Assembly (NCBI RefSeq): GCF_003171515.1 | Contig: NC_089399.1 | Coordinates: 2,170,001-2,234,000, forward strand | Direction: 5' to 3' | Length of the DNA: 64,000 bases | From: Pyrenophora tritici-repentis | Lineage: Eukaryota > Ascomycota > Dothideomycetes > Pleosporales > Pleosporaceae | Translations under genes and position numbers: made by a program | The notes under the pieces: model-generated | Told to the model about the DNA's origin: nothing | The model's database searches: none | The model's input: the letters and a program-made list of their open reading frames with translations, nothing else | Part shown: positions 54,187-64,000 of the stretch, in pieces | How the letters are laid out: each line of letters begins with the position of its first letter | Position numbering within the stretch: the stretch's first letter is position 1

Positions 54187-55161
54187 GGAGCCGGTCACAA
54201 TACCGAACATCTAGTTCCAACGTGTTAGGGCCACCAGTGGTTAACAATGAGATAGCCTGTGTAGTAGCTTAGCATTGGTTTTCGCGGATAAAGCGAGGTG
54301 AAATAGATAAGGGTTGCCATTAGAGACAGGAAAGGCTGGGGCTTTCTGAAAAGCAGTAACAATATATTGCGCTGATAGTACGAAGTTAAAAACAGTGAAT
54401 TGTAAGAGCTATTACTAAGATCTATATACCGTAATTCTATTTCCTTCTTAGCAATCCCTGATTGATTGATTGATTAATTGATTTAATCCTACTCAGTTTC
54501 AGCCGCGCTCGGGGACCAGAATAGAGAAGAGGGAGAGGGTATGTGAAGTAAGGGATTGCGGCACAGTCTTAGTAATAGAGAACATGTGGAAACAACGAAC
54601 CCGCGACTATAGGAGGCGCTGCTTAGAAGGCACAGCCTTGCACTACTAATATCTTTAGAAGCGTGTCTGTGGTAGGGATAATGTCGCACTTTTGTGTGCA
54701 TGGGGTGGTTGTTCACGTCAAAAGAGTGAATGTGGTATATTGTGTGTGATTAAGTGTAATGCATGTCAGATCACCCTAGCTAATGCCTATCTACAGGAAT
54801 TACAGCAAGATTACTAACGCAGCTAGCTCTTGCACGTGCTTGTGACAATGCCTCGCCTGCGACACATATTAATCTCTAGTAATAGACCTACAGTCCTTCA
54901 AACTTCTTCTTATAGATTTATGGTGTAATTAGTCTCTTGTTATCTTGCAGTTTCTTAGGCTATGATCAATCTCGTAATATATCACATATTCAAATAAACT
55001 GTTACGAACCTAAGGAGAGGACACAGTGCAAGATATGAAGGGCAGAAGGATGGAGACCTTGTCGGAATCCCTTCTCAGACAAAGGCGTACAAAGGTGTAC
55101 AAGGACCAATGACGTAAGCCTGCCCCGCATCCCATAAAGCTTGGCGGAACGCCACCATGGG
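54187..55161. other. Core downstream of MAPEG with a LINE-2 tail fragment
   Basis: 54461-54508 is a very short LINE-2 3' end ((TTGA)n then ATCCTACTCAGTTTCAGCCG). The rest is AT-rich with no gene seen. TGTTACGAACC at about 54999 could start an LTR, but no matching end was found. Confidence 0.5.
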
Positions 55162-55289
55162 CAGACTCCGCAACAATCAATCGGATCGGCATGATTGATT
55201 CCTATCTAGGTTAAAGGCTGCCTAATGAAGTAATTCTTTAACCTATATAGGAATCAATCATGTCAATCGATTGATTGTTGCGGAGTCTG
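55162..55289. mobile_element. MITE family B, copy 4
   Basis: 128 bp; duplication ACCATGGG (55154-55161, 55290-55297). Reverse complement identical to copy 3. Confidence 0.95.
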
Positions 55290-55779
55290 ACCATGGGACA
55301 TGTCACGTGTGTCCCAAGGAATCCCACGATGTACCACGATGTCCCACGCATGGGACAGTGTAGGACAACGTAGGACGTATAGGACATAGGACATTCGTTA
55401 GTATATAACAATAGGCAATGAGCCCTTACGGTTCATTGTGTTCAACTTCGAAATCTAAGGATTAGTACTTGATTCTCAACTCCCCGTATATTACATCGAT
55501 CTACCAATCGTGCTATACACCCTCGTGTCCATCGCATCACTCTATCCCCGAGAACCAACCCAAGATCATCTTCGGACGACCTTCACATAAACCTACGTTT
55601 TACATTCTCGACACTAGACTAGTTAGTAAGCAGCTGCAGTAGGTACTTCGGTGGTACGTGGTGTTTGCCACCATCAGTATGGAGGATGGCCAAGCCGCAC
55701 CAGCTGGAGGGTTGCGCCGGAGGCGATGGTTAGTAGATATGGGTGAAGAGAAGAGAGCTGTAACTATGAAACCCCTAGA
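55290..55779. other. Non-coding, GGGAC/GTCCC-rich
   Basis: Short direct and inverted GGGACA/TGTCCCA motifs at 55294-55395, a TATATAAC box near 55402, and no coding sequence. It resembles a promoter or solo LTR, but boundaries are not provable. Confidence 0.35.
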
Positions 55780-56330
55780 TAGGGTAGAGTCTTGCCAAGC
55801 ATGGCCACCGTCACAGCTCTGCTAGTAATTTACTCATCCGTGTGGAAACATGAACAACCCAAAACTCCTTACGACTCTTATAGCTTGAACTAAAGCACAC
55901 CTCTATAGCTCTGAAGATTACAGTACTCATGTATCATATAAAGCTAGGGCCTCTCCACCTTCGTATGCGCTTGCAACGACGACGTTTTGGCAGTAACGCT
56001 CGGTTGAACCCACTTGCCGAAGTGCAGGCTTTGATTCCAGGCCCGCCACGCTCTATCTTAGCTTATATCCTTCCTGTCGCATCGTATTCCCTTCCAATAA
56101 ACTAAGACTAGAGCTCGCTACAGCTTAGTCTAGGAACCGGCGCTGATGGACTCATAGAGCAATAGGGACGTGGTGGGCTTGATCAGGTTTTTCGTTCGGT
56201 CAGCGGAGAGGACAATAGCAGGCGTCGGAGCTTGAGGGCGTCATAATGGTACGTCTCTACGTTACAAGTGGGTATCACTGTGCGTTGGACTGCGTCTCTG
56301 TGTCAAAGTAGGCTTTCGAACCCGGGCCAA
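55780..56330 (-). repeat. Inner inverted arm, right
   Basis: Inverted partner of 52083-52640. Beyond it, 56331-56427 leads into pogo-2, after which the right TIR resumes at 61387. Confidence 0.8.
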
Positions 56331-57149
56331 GTCTTATCACCGCTCCTAATCCCAAGTCGGATTTAGCAATAATCCGAGCGCTTGTGCAAGCTGCACAGCC
56401 ACACATCCTTCAGTAAAATACCCACTAACGTGTTGGATCAGTAAGTGGGCCAGATCAGTTAGTGGGCCACCCCACCAAACTTGACGCGACGCTCTACACA
56501 ACCACCACGATGCCGCGACAATAACGCCCTATACAGACTTCTTGTGAAGGTAGAATAAGTCTCGCTATGGTATCCTATCGTAATAATCTAAAACAATCTG
56601 TGCGCGCACTCGCAGTAGCGTATGACGTGCCAAAGTCAACGCTCCAACGACGTCTTCATGGTGTCCAGGCGCGATTAGAGACAGCCTCTGTCAACCGCAA
56701 GCTATCGCCTATTGAGGAGCAGTCTCTTGTCTAGTGGATTCTAGAGCTTGACCGACGCGGTTTTCCACCCCATATTATCGACGTACGACGAATGGCAGAC
56801 GCGTTACTCGCCGCGCGTGGCCAAGATCTACCTCCACCACCTGTAGGCAAGAAATAGGTATCGCGCTTTATCTAGAGCTAGCCCAAGCTTCAGACAAAGT
56901 AGACTAGGAGATTCAATAGCCAGCGCGCCTCCTACGAAGATCCTAGTATAATCGCAGCGTGGTTTAAGCTAGTAGAGGAGACGCGACAGACGTACGGCGT
57001 CCTTAACTAGGATATCTACAACTTTGATGAGACTGGATTCGCGATGGGCGTCGCTATAACGTTAAAAGTAGTCACTAGCGCTAATAGAGTTGGCAGAGCA
57101 GTCGTCGTCTAGCCAGGTAATCGCGAGTGGGTGACAGTAATCGAGTGCG

Positions 57150-60100
57150 CACACCTGAGATCAATCAATCAAGCAAGCTGACAGCCCCCGGCTTGATTGA
57201 TTGGCTGTTTGTATGAGATTTGGCTGGATTGATTGAATTGGCTTGGCGGAAAGTTGTTAGCTTGATTGGTAGCTTGGGTGCTTGATTCCCAAATAGGAAA
57301 GTTGTATATATTTTTTGGTGTTGAGTCTCAGCCGTCGTCCCATGTATCTAGATCGTCGTCTTCGCCCACCCACTTGCTAAGCTCGTACAAAACGTCCATC
57401 TGCTCGTCGGTAAGCTTTGATTGGCCCATATCGTCGTTGTCGCCGCCACCAAAACCTGCCCGTCTCCATCGTCGTACTGAGTGTAGTGCTGCTAGTAGCT
57501 CAGGTGATATACAGCGTCGGCGAGGCTCTAGTAGATCTCCGAGCTCACTGAAGACGCGCTCACACTCACAGCTTGAAGCGGGTATAGAGAGTATAGTAAG
57601 CGCCATCTTACTAAGGTTGGGATATTGATCGCGCAGCCCGAACCAGTATTGTATAGGATCGGTGCCCTTGCCAACGATTGGCTCGCGCTTCCACTGCTCA
57701 TACTCATCCTCCTTAGTATTGCCGCGTGTGGGATCAATAATGCCGTCAATCGCGTCGTCAATATTGCTCGGTTTCTTCGGTGCGCGTGTGTAGCAAGGCC
57801 TCGGTAACGGCAGCGACTTGTAATCCGCCCACAGTGCCTGGAAATTAAGATTATTAAGCGCCAGCCAGTCAGGCTTCTCAGCCCACGCTTGATCGCAGTA
57901 GTGTTTGTAGCGAGGATGGAGTATTGTAGCAGCGTAGTAAGCTGGCGAGTCGTCGAGTTTAGCGTAGTACTCGTTCGCCTTAAGTAGCGCTGCGCGTAGA
58001 TTAATAGGAAGGTGATCTTCGGGTGCCTCGTCGTGAGCGTCATGGACTACGCAATCGTAGTAGAGGAGGCGAGCTTCTAATTGAGTGAGTAGAAACTCAA
58101 ACGTTGGGATCACCTCAGCGATCGCGCCAAAGCTATACTCGCCACGTCCCTCAAAGCGCTTTGTACACTCTTTAAGTGGCCTAAGAACCTCTATATAGTC
58201 GGTAACAACAGCCCAATCGGCAGCTGTGAGGCCGTCTGATCTCATCCACTGTGGAGCAGCAGGCCGATTTTTGCCCTGTGAGTCGGCGTAGATATCCTCT
58301 TTTGCTGTATTTTGTATGTGGGTGTTCGCGTACGCGTTGATGGCCGGCGCGAGCTTTATAGCTCGCTCAAAACAGTCGAAGTATGAGTTCCAGCGTGTGA
58401 CTACTGGCTTGATTGGCTGTAGTATCGTGAGCTTGTCGTCTGCGTCGTGAGGTAGCTCACGGTAAGCTGTACGCTGCGCCTTCTCAAAAAGATTGTACTG
58501 CTGCGGTGTGTGGATATAGTTGACAATATCGAGAAGTACGCCTAAAGGCCCGTGCTTTCGCCACTCCTTTATAAACGCTGCCTCGTCGGCGAGCTCGTCA
58601 ACTCCCTCGTTGTTGTATGAGTCTGCATCTCTGCCCCAGAGCAGTCTCTGCCCAATCAGATTGATCGTATGAGGGCCACAGCGGAGGCGTCGGTGTATAG
58701 GATTGAAGTTAAGCTCGTGGGCAATCGCAGCGACAGCGGTGTCGTTATTAGAGGCATTGTCGAGGACGAAGTAACCGAGTGTGCGCTCGCTTATGCTAAA
58801 CTGCTCTAAGATTGATAATACAACCTCAGCTAATCGATCGCCGGAGTGAGCGCCTGTGAGCTGAGGCAGCGCGATAGGCAGGTCTCGGAGCTTGCCATCT
58901 GAGTTGACGTAGTGGGCGACGATACCGAGAAACCCGCGCTTGCCGCCTTTCGTTGTCCATCCGTCAAAGCTTATATGGATCTTGCTAAGCGATTGTGACA
59001 GCTCGTGGACAACGCGGGGCCTGAGCCAGTCAAACAGTCGTATGACGTATTGGGAGACGCTCTTGTGGTTCTTCCAGAGCGCTGCTTCTGCAAGTGGGTT
59101 GGCGATAGCAATTAGGCGTCGAAAAGCTGGTGTTTCGAACTCAGAGATGGGGTGGTTGTTCGCGACGAGCCAGTCTACTGCGGCAAACCTAAAGCGCTGC
59201 TTGCTAAACCCGTTAATCTGATTAGCTACTGCCTGTGAGATAGGGACTCTCGCAGTGGTGAGCGCGTTGTAAACACTAGCAACTGGAGTCTTGCCTGGTG
59301 CTACTAGCCTATGGCCAGGTTTCTGCTCGCTGAGGTGGCGCGCGGCTGACGAGACTGCTGCGCTTGTATTGTATATCCCAATACCAATATCCGTGAGCTT
59401 GTGCTTGAAACACCAGTGGCAGATGAAGAATACGCGGGTTGGATCTTTGAGAAGAGCGACGCGATAGCCGTGGCGATAGATCCAACTCCGCTTGTGTTGG
59501 TGCGTCGTGATAGGCTTCGTATACAGCTTAAGGCGACCCCAATCTATGCCATCATAATTGTCTTCGAGATGGGCGTCAAAAGCCTCATCTACAGCGTCGT
59601 CGGCGGCTTCAGAAGACGGAGCGAGCGTAGCTTGCTCACTGCCCTCGGCGGGCGCGACGATAGCGTCTTCGGGCTGCGACTCGCGCAATCGCGACTCGAA
59701 AGTATGTGTATATGGAGGCGGCGGAGATAGAGCAGATGGCTGAGATTGATATGACTGCGAGTCGATCGCGACGGGCTGGCTCGCAGTGCCGCGCGCGCGC
59801 TTTCTAGGCGAGGGAGCGCTATCAGAGACGCGTTTTTGGGCGGCATGAGGGCGACGATGAGGTGAGGTATACGGCGATAGATCTGCAACACCAAAAGTAT
59901 ATAGTATTGTGGGTGATGGAGATGGAGATGGAGTATACTATATGAGACGACGCGCTGGCTGCTAGTTACACGGAGCTATCGGATATTACTCAATGTTACA
60001 CGGCGTAACTAAAACACCAAAAAAAGCTCAGTATAGAGCTTTTACAGCTATCTAAGCTGCCTCATGGGCTGCCTCATCACCGAAATCTACTATATACTTA

Positions 60101-60252
60101 AGGCAATCAAGCTATCAATCTGAATCAAGCTCACGGAAAAGCTCAGCTGGATTGATTGCGTTTTTGTATGAGGTTTGGCTGGATTGATTGAATTGGCTTG
60201 GCATCAATCTTCCAATCAAGCTATCAAGCTAGCTTGATTGATCTCAGGTGTG
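57150..60252 (-). mobile_element. hAT-C transposon nested in pogo-2
   Basis: 3,103 bp with TIRs CACACCTGAGATCAATCAA and a perfect 8-bp duplication CGAGTGCG (57142-57149, 60253-60260). Subterminal TTGATTGATTG and GGCTGGATTGATTGAATTGG repeats lie on both sides. Confidence 0.95.
57328..59688 (-). CDS. hAT-C transposase
   Basis: 786 aa open from the Met at 59688 (MRESQPEDAIV). Homology in an adjacent frame (RVSDSAPSPRKRARG) suggests that the natural start is at about 59850 and that one A is missing from a five-A run near 59833-59837, so this copy may be truncated at the N-terminus. The BED-like finger (VFFICHWCFKHKL...H...GH), IHISFDGWTTKGGKRG, FVLDNASNNDTAVAAI, RRLRCGPHTINLIGQ and the dimerisation end LTILSIPASSCECERVFSEL are all present. 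It is closely related to hAT-B. Whether the short form works is unknown. Confidence 0.88.
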   Translation of the reverse strand: MRESQPEDAIVAPAEGSEQATLAPSSEAADDAVDEAFDAHLEDNYDGIDWGRLKLYTKPITTHQHKRSWIYRHGYRVALLKDPTRVFFICHWCFKHKLTDIGIGIYNTSAAVSSAARHLSEQKPGHRLVAPGKTPVASVYNALTTARVPISQAVANQINGFSKQRFRFAAVDWLVANNHPISEFETPAFRRLIAIANPLAEAALWKNHKSVSQYVIRLFDWLRPRVVHELSQSLSKIHISFDGWTTKGGKRGFLGIVAHYVNSDGKLRDLPIALPQLTGAHSGDRLAEVVLSILEQFSISERTLGYFVLDNASNNDTAVAAIAHELNFNPIHRRLRCGPHTINLIGQRLLWGRDADSYNNEGVDELADEAAFIKEWRKHGPLGVLLDIVNYIHTPQQYNLFEKAQRTAYRELPHDADDKLTILQPIKPVVTRWNSYFDCFERAIKLAPAINAYANTHIQNTAKEDIYADSQGKNRPAAPQWMRSDGLTAADWAVVTDYIEVLRPLKECTKRFEGRGEYSFGAIAEVIPTFEFLLTQLEARLLYYDCVVHDAHDEAPEDHLPINLRAALLKANEYYAKLDDSPAYYAATILHPRYKHYCDQAWAEKPDWLALNNLNFQALWADYKSLPLPRPCYTRAPKKPSNIDDAIDGIIDPTRGNTKEDEYEQWKREPIVGKGTDPIQYWFGLRDQYPNLSKMALTILSIPASSCECERVFSELGDLLEPRRRCISPELLAALHSVRRWRRAGFGGGDNDDMGQSKLTDEQMDVLYELSKWVGEDDDLDTWDDG

Positions 60253-61386
60253 CGAGTGCGTCAACGCGTCTGGCTGGTCTCTTCCACCCTTCGTGATCCT
60301 GTCTGGTAAGGTCCACCAGAGTAACTGGTATCGCAACCTCCTACTAGACTGGACTGTTGGCGTCTCAGATAACGGCTGAACGACTGATTAGCTTGGCGTA
60401 GAGTGGGTGAAGCATTTTAACCAGTATATAGTAGCTCGTACGGCTGGAGTCTATCGCCTTCTTATTCTAGACGGCCACAGCAGCCACGCTATATCTGAGT
60501 TTGACCAGTTCTGTACAGAGAACAAGATTATCACTCTCTGTATGCCGCCTCACACGTCGCATCTTCTACAGCCTCTAGATGTGAGCTGCTATTCCCCTCT
60601 TAAGCGCGCGTACGGACGCGAGGTAGAGGAGCTCGCCCGCCATGGCGTCTACCATGTTGACAAAACAGACTTTCTTGCAGCATATACACGGATCCGGCTG
60701 ACTATATTCACGCAGTAGAATATCCAAGCAGGCTTTCAGGCGACAGGCCTTGTCCCTTTTTATCTAGATCGCGTCCTATCGTCGCTAACTATCGTCTGGA
60801 CGCCGTCTCCACCACAGACAGCTATTGACAATAATATTACAGCGCAGGCAGTAGTACAGATAGAAACACCACATACGGTAGCAGAGCTTCAGCAGCAAGT
60901 ACGCTATCTCCAAGAGCGACTGCGCCGGCAGCCAGAGAGCCCTACAAGTATCGCGATACGTCAGCTTGCTAAAAGCGCTCAGCTTGCGATGCAATCAGCG
61001 ACAATACTTACAGAGGAAAATAAGAGGCTACGCGAAGAAAACCAGCGTCAGCGACAGAAGCAGGATCAGCAGCGTCAATATATTGCTTCTGGTGGAGCTC
61101 TCCAGGTGCGACAGGCTCAGCAGCTTGCTGCAGAGGCAGAAAGGGTGGTTGTAGAGGCTGAACAGGGTGAGAGCAGTCAGCGACGTCAGCGCGCGCCGCC
61201 GACATGCACAAAGTGCCACGTTCAAGGTCACACAAGGACTCAGTGTAGAGCTACATAATAAATTATATTTTTTAGGTTTTATCTTATTTTATTACGTTGT
61301 TATGGCTCAATTGCACAAAACGTTAGGTCAAGTTTGGTGGGGTGGGCCACTTACTGATGTGGGCCGCTTACTGATAAAATACGTTA

Positions 61387-61571
61387 CACTATGAGATACT
61401 TAGTAATACTTATAAGAAATAAGTCTAGCGGTTTCTAAAAGTAGGGGGTAAGGGCTATGCTGACAAGAGCTAGAGCAACTAAGGAAAAGCCTGCGCTAAG
61501 CGAGACAGGGGTGAGCGTGGGATGACAACTAAGCTGCGTGCGCAAAGCGGAAGCTGCAAGTGCATGAGAGT
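61387..61571 (-). repeat. Right terminal inverted repeat (outer part)
   Basis: Inverted partner of 42845-42983 plus 49719-49785. It ends GAGAGTG next to TA and LINE-2d sequence. Confidence 0.85.
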
Positions 61572-62165
61572 GTATAAGTACCCAATAGCTTTGATGACTA
61601 GCTGCGGCGTGCTCAGAATCGTTCTAAGGCTGTTTCGTCCGGATGGGTTGGCGAAGATGCGGTTCCGGAGGTCCTTATGCCTGCTACAGTGCAGGAGGAA
61701 GTGGGCGACGGTTTGCTGTCTCTCTCCATAACTGCAGCGGAGACTGGTAACGGTCGGGACGTGTCGGCTGAAGAAGAAGTCATTCAGACCTACCTTCTCG
61801 GTTCGCAGCTGCACCAGCAGCACGCTTTCCCTTTTGCTAAGCCTTTCGTGGAGCTGCAGCACTTTCTTGGTGAGCGTCAGCATGTGTCTGTATGTCCCGC
61901 GGCCTGTCTTGTCTTCCATGCGCTGATTCACGCCCTTTCTGCCTGTGTCTTGCACCACCTTCTGAGCGTTGTTCTGAGCGTTCTGAGCGGGTACAGCTGC
62001 GAGGGCGGGTTTGCTGGTAGCTGGCTGCGGCCGTCCTCTCTCCATCCAGTTGCCTCCTTGGCGGCCTGGTCGGTGGCCTCATTTCCGGGGGTGCCTACGT
62101 GGGCCGGTATCTCTCAGACAGTCACGGTTAGGTTAGGCCTTTGTCCTGGAGCTCCAGGGCCTTTA
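61572..62165 (-). mobile_element. LINE-2d, 5' half of the split LINE copy
   Basis: Resumes LINE-2 at the exact base where 42844 stopped (CAATAGCTTTGATGACTAGC) and runs to the RNase H region, 5'-truncated at CTCCAGGGCC. It encodes LHERLSKRESVLLVQLRTEK, matching LINE-2b with stops and frameshifts. Confidence 0.88.
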
Positions 62166-63319
62166 ACTAACTTAGCTCCTATCCTAGAGCGCTTGGCAAA
62201 GCGCCGCACAGTCACACAGCCACGGTCCTAGCGTCAGCAACGATAGATCACAGCTAAGCTGCTTTAAGCCAGGTGCGCGGGTCGTACTTAACTAGTTAAC
62301 TAGTTAACTAGTTAAGCAATGTTGGCGGTTCGTTGCGGAGGGATGTTCGACCCACAGGGACGGACGGAGAATAGAAAAACACGACAAACAGCGAGAAATC
62401 AACTTTCCGAATTATCGTCACAAGGGACGGAAAATACACCCGCCAATGGCCGCAACGGTCTCTGCAGGCCATCGCGCGTCCCCCCCGCGCCGGTTTGGCA
62501 CCTGCACAGCCGCTGTTGCGGCCCTGGCCGGCATAGAAAGCAAAAATTTGCGAGCAAGCTACTTAACATGACACACGTCCACCAAATACAGCGGCAGCCA
62601 TCTAGCCACAACATAGCAACGCAAGACGCGACGACGGAGCCCAGACACCCCATTCAGCATCATGGTTACATCACGCACACACAAGGTCATCGATGGGCTT
62701 CCTGGCTAGCCCATCACCATCCGGCAATGTCTGCAACGTCCCGCATCGACGAGCCCTCGAGCTGAACGGCATCATCTCTCACGCAAACTACCTCACAGAC
62801 ACCCGGCATGCTACTATCGGTGCCATTACATACTTACAGATCACCAGACAGCCTCGTCCACTGTCGCCCCACGTGTTGAAGGACTGGTCCCCCTTCGACA
62901 CACCTGACAAGGTCTGAGGAGGTTCGCATGAGAGCTCTCATGCTTAGTAGGCTTGACGACACGCACGAGCGGAGCATCGCTCCTGTGAAGCTGCGTTGTG
63001 ACGAAATGCTGCTGCCGCTGTGCCCGGTGGCAGGTCACACCACAAGATACGGCCACATAGGAACCTAGTGGACAGCATCATAACACTTGAAGAACAACAG
63101 AGATTGGGGAACATACTTTGAGCCCTAGGGGTATTAGGGCAAGCTAGCACACACGACAGCTGAACGCTAGGGGGAGACTGAAGGTACCACAGACGCAAAG
63201 CATGAGGCAACTGTGCCTCTACGAGCCTTGAACAACGCTGCACACACGAGGCTTTGAGCACGGCATACACATGGAAACACAGTTTGCAGAACACACACAT
63301 AGGCAAAAGACGTCACTTC
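62166..63319. other. Unclassified repeat-like sequence with a LINE-2 scrap
   Basis: 63150-63235 matches the LINE-2 3' UTR in plus orientation (GCTAGGGGGAGACTG...GCCTCTACGAGCC). (TTAACTAG)n-like sequence lies at 62290-62312. Open frames at 62319-62765 and 62693-62917 are not recognisable and may be old transposon protein. Confidence 0.4.
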
Positions 63320-63502
63320 TAGTCTAGAAGTCAATGAGCAAGCTGAGCGAGCTCAGCCAATTGGCTTGCTCAGCCAATTGAGCGGAGGCCAGCAGCTCGC
63401 TCGGCTCGCTCGGATTGGCTGAAACAGGGCTGTCAGCTCGCTCGGCTTGATGGGCTCAGTCCCGATTAGGAAAGTTATATAGAAACCTTGGTGTTGAGTT
63501 TC

Positions 63503-63980
63503 TCAGCTAATATCCCACTTATGTACACCGTATTTCGCGTCCATCTCCTCATCGCTGATAGCCTCCTTTACAGGCACCTCACCACTGCCAAATCTAGCTC
63601 TTATCCATCGTCGATCGCACTGTATTGCTGCTAGAAGTTGCGGAGAAATGCTGCGCCGACGGGGCTCGAGGAGGTCACCCAGCTCGCTGAATAAGCGCTC
63701 ACACTCACAGCTTGAGCCTGGGATTGATAGCATGTCGATAGCAAATTTGCTAAGGCTGGGGTAGCGATCGCGGAGTCCTACCCAGTATTTTATAGGGTCG
63801 ACGCCCTCGCTAGCGATCGGTTCGCTGCGTTTCTAAGCCTCATATTCATCCTCCTCGTTCTCCGTAAGCCCTGCCGGCTTAATAAAGCTGTTAATAGCGT
63901 CTTCTATATCATTGTGCCTAACTTTAGAGCGTAAGCGCGGCTTCGGTAAGCTTTTGTACTCCGCCCACAAATGTTGAAAC
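63503..63980 (-). pseudogene. hAT remnant (hAT-D) transposase C-terminus
   Basis: Encodes the hAT dimerisation end (DMLSIPGSSCECERLFSELG) and, upstream, VGLRDRYPSLSK and INSFI, closely matching hAT-C. One TAG replaces an expected Trp (EYEA*KRSE). It is cut at 63981 by another hAT end. Confidence 0.8.
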
Positions 63981-64000
63981 CAGTGATCGGAATGGTCTGG
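63981..64000. mobile_element. End of a second hAT-A family element
   Basis: CAGTGATCGGAATGGTCTGG is identical to the hAT-A terminus at 31431. It lies in hAT-D and continues past the window. Confidence 0.8.

Larger units (their letters stand above)
56510..61258 (+). pseudogene. pogo-2 transposase with C-terminal zinc knuckle, degraded
   Basis: Met at 56510. The CENP-B/HTH region is legible (SVRALAVAYDVPKSTLQRRL), then NFDETGF and, after hAT-C (57150-60252), LLILDGHSSHAISEF and PPHTSHLLQPLDVSCYSPL, the DDE_1 core. The C-terminus is a coiled coil ending in CX2CX4HX4C (CTKCHVQGHTRTQC), a knuckle found on some fungal pogo transposases. At least nine stops occur. Several sit where Gln or Trp is expected (SLV*WILELD, VV*PGNREW, DNG*TTD*LG), a pattern that fits C-to-T change on either strand, as in RIP. 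Confidence 0.85.
56428..61384 (+). mobile_element. pogo-2: pogo/Fot1-type transposon with hAT-C nested
   Basis: Imperfect TIRs (ACGTGTTGGATCAGTAAGTG and ACGTATTTTATCAGTAAGCG), then a shared CCACCCCACCAAACTTGAC. TA flanks are at 56426-56427 and 61385-61386. It is interrupted by hAT-C. Confidence 0.88.
42845..61571. mobile_element. Long-TIR element carrying a MAPEG gene, TA-flanked, heavily nested
   Basis: The ends are inverted and begin CACTCTCATGCACTTGCAGC. The first 92 bp of the two ends differ at about four positions, then decay. TA lies at 42843-42844 and 61572-61573, inside one LINE-2 copy. Further inside, inverted arms recur (52083-52640 versus 55780-56330). Subtracting LINE-2b, -2c, -2e, the TRIM, pogo-2 with hAT-C, and MITE-B4 leaves about 4.6 kb: two arms of several hundred bp and a core of about 3.1 kb with a MAPEG gene. 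No transposase of its own was found, so it looks non-autonomous, like a gene-carrying Pack element. That the outer and inner inverted arms are one continuous TIR is inference. Confidence 0.75.

Noticed and set aside
54999..55605. Possible solo LTR (TGTTACGAACC ... GTTTTACA)
   Set aside because: TG and CA ends and a TATA-like box are suggestive, but the 5-bp flanks do not match and no second copy is present.
57528..58043. Threonine-rich minus-strand frame inside hAT-C
   Set aside because: Alternative-frame shadow of the hAT-C transposase.
62319..62917. Two overlapping plus-strand frames as genes
   Set aside because: No recognised motif, odd composition and surrounding transposon debris; not supportable as host genes.
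1..64000. tRNA or rRNA genes
   Set aside because: No cloverleaf or rRNA-like segment was recognised by eye; only tRNA-complementary primer sites of retroelements were found.

Overview
The window looks like a transposon-saturated, gene-poor region of a filamentous ascomycete (Pezizomycotina). The signs are short spliceosomal introns (47-67 nt) with CTAAC or CTGAC branch sites, a DUF3435 tyrosine recombinase, two fungal NB-ARC/TPR receptors (NLRs), a MAPEG protein, Tad-like LINEs, copia, pogo/Fot1 and hAT elements, and CAA/CAG-to-stop changes resembling repeat-induced point mutation (RIP). There are no bacterial features.

Layout: 1-2.5 kb, minus-strand copia gag-pol running off the left edge. 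2.5-8.0 kb, a 5'-truncated LINE (LINE-1) holding a hAT-type MITE and a gag-only LTR element that itself holds another MITE. 8.0-8.5 kb, a copia 3' end with its LTR. 8.66-10.5 kb, a pogo element with an assembly gap and a LINE-1 tail. 11.2-14.9 kb, an intact DUF3435 recombinase with C-terminal zinc fingers (a candidate Starship captain) and a small MADS-like gene. 15.9-19.7 kb, NLR1, broken by a gag-only copia element and a hairpin MITE. 20.8-31.1 kb, single-copy-looking hypothetical genes, including a pseudokinase. 31.4-37.5 kb, an intact hAT with a second hAT nested inside. 37.5-40.8 kb, NLR2, beheaded at the hAT boundary and cut by two MITEs. 40.8-41.8 kb, a HAD phosphatase.

42.8-61.6 kb is one insertion. 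A LINE-2 copy is split exactly at a TA dinucleotide, with its 3' half at 42485-42844 and its 5' half at 61572-62165. Between the halves is an element with about 92-bp near-identical terminal inverted repeats, longer degenerate inverted arms and a core carrying a MAPEG gene. It has since been loaded with a full-length LINE-2, two truncated LINE-2 copies, a TRIM, a pogo element with a nested hAT, and MITEs. Without these it would be about 4.6 kb. No transposase of its own is visible.

The right edge holds a hAT remnant, interrupted at 63981 by the end of another copy of the 31.4-kb hAT family. Eight MITE copies in three hAT-type families (162, 128 and 158 bp) carry perfect 8-bp target duplications. 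The three 162-bp copies are identical, so activity is recent. MITEs sit inside both NLRs and inside both ORFs-bearing LINEs, and removing them restores single reading frames.
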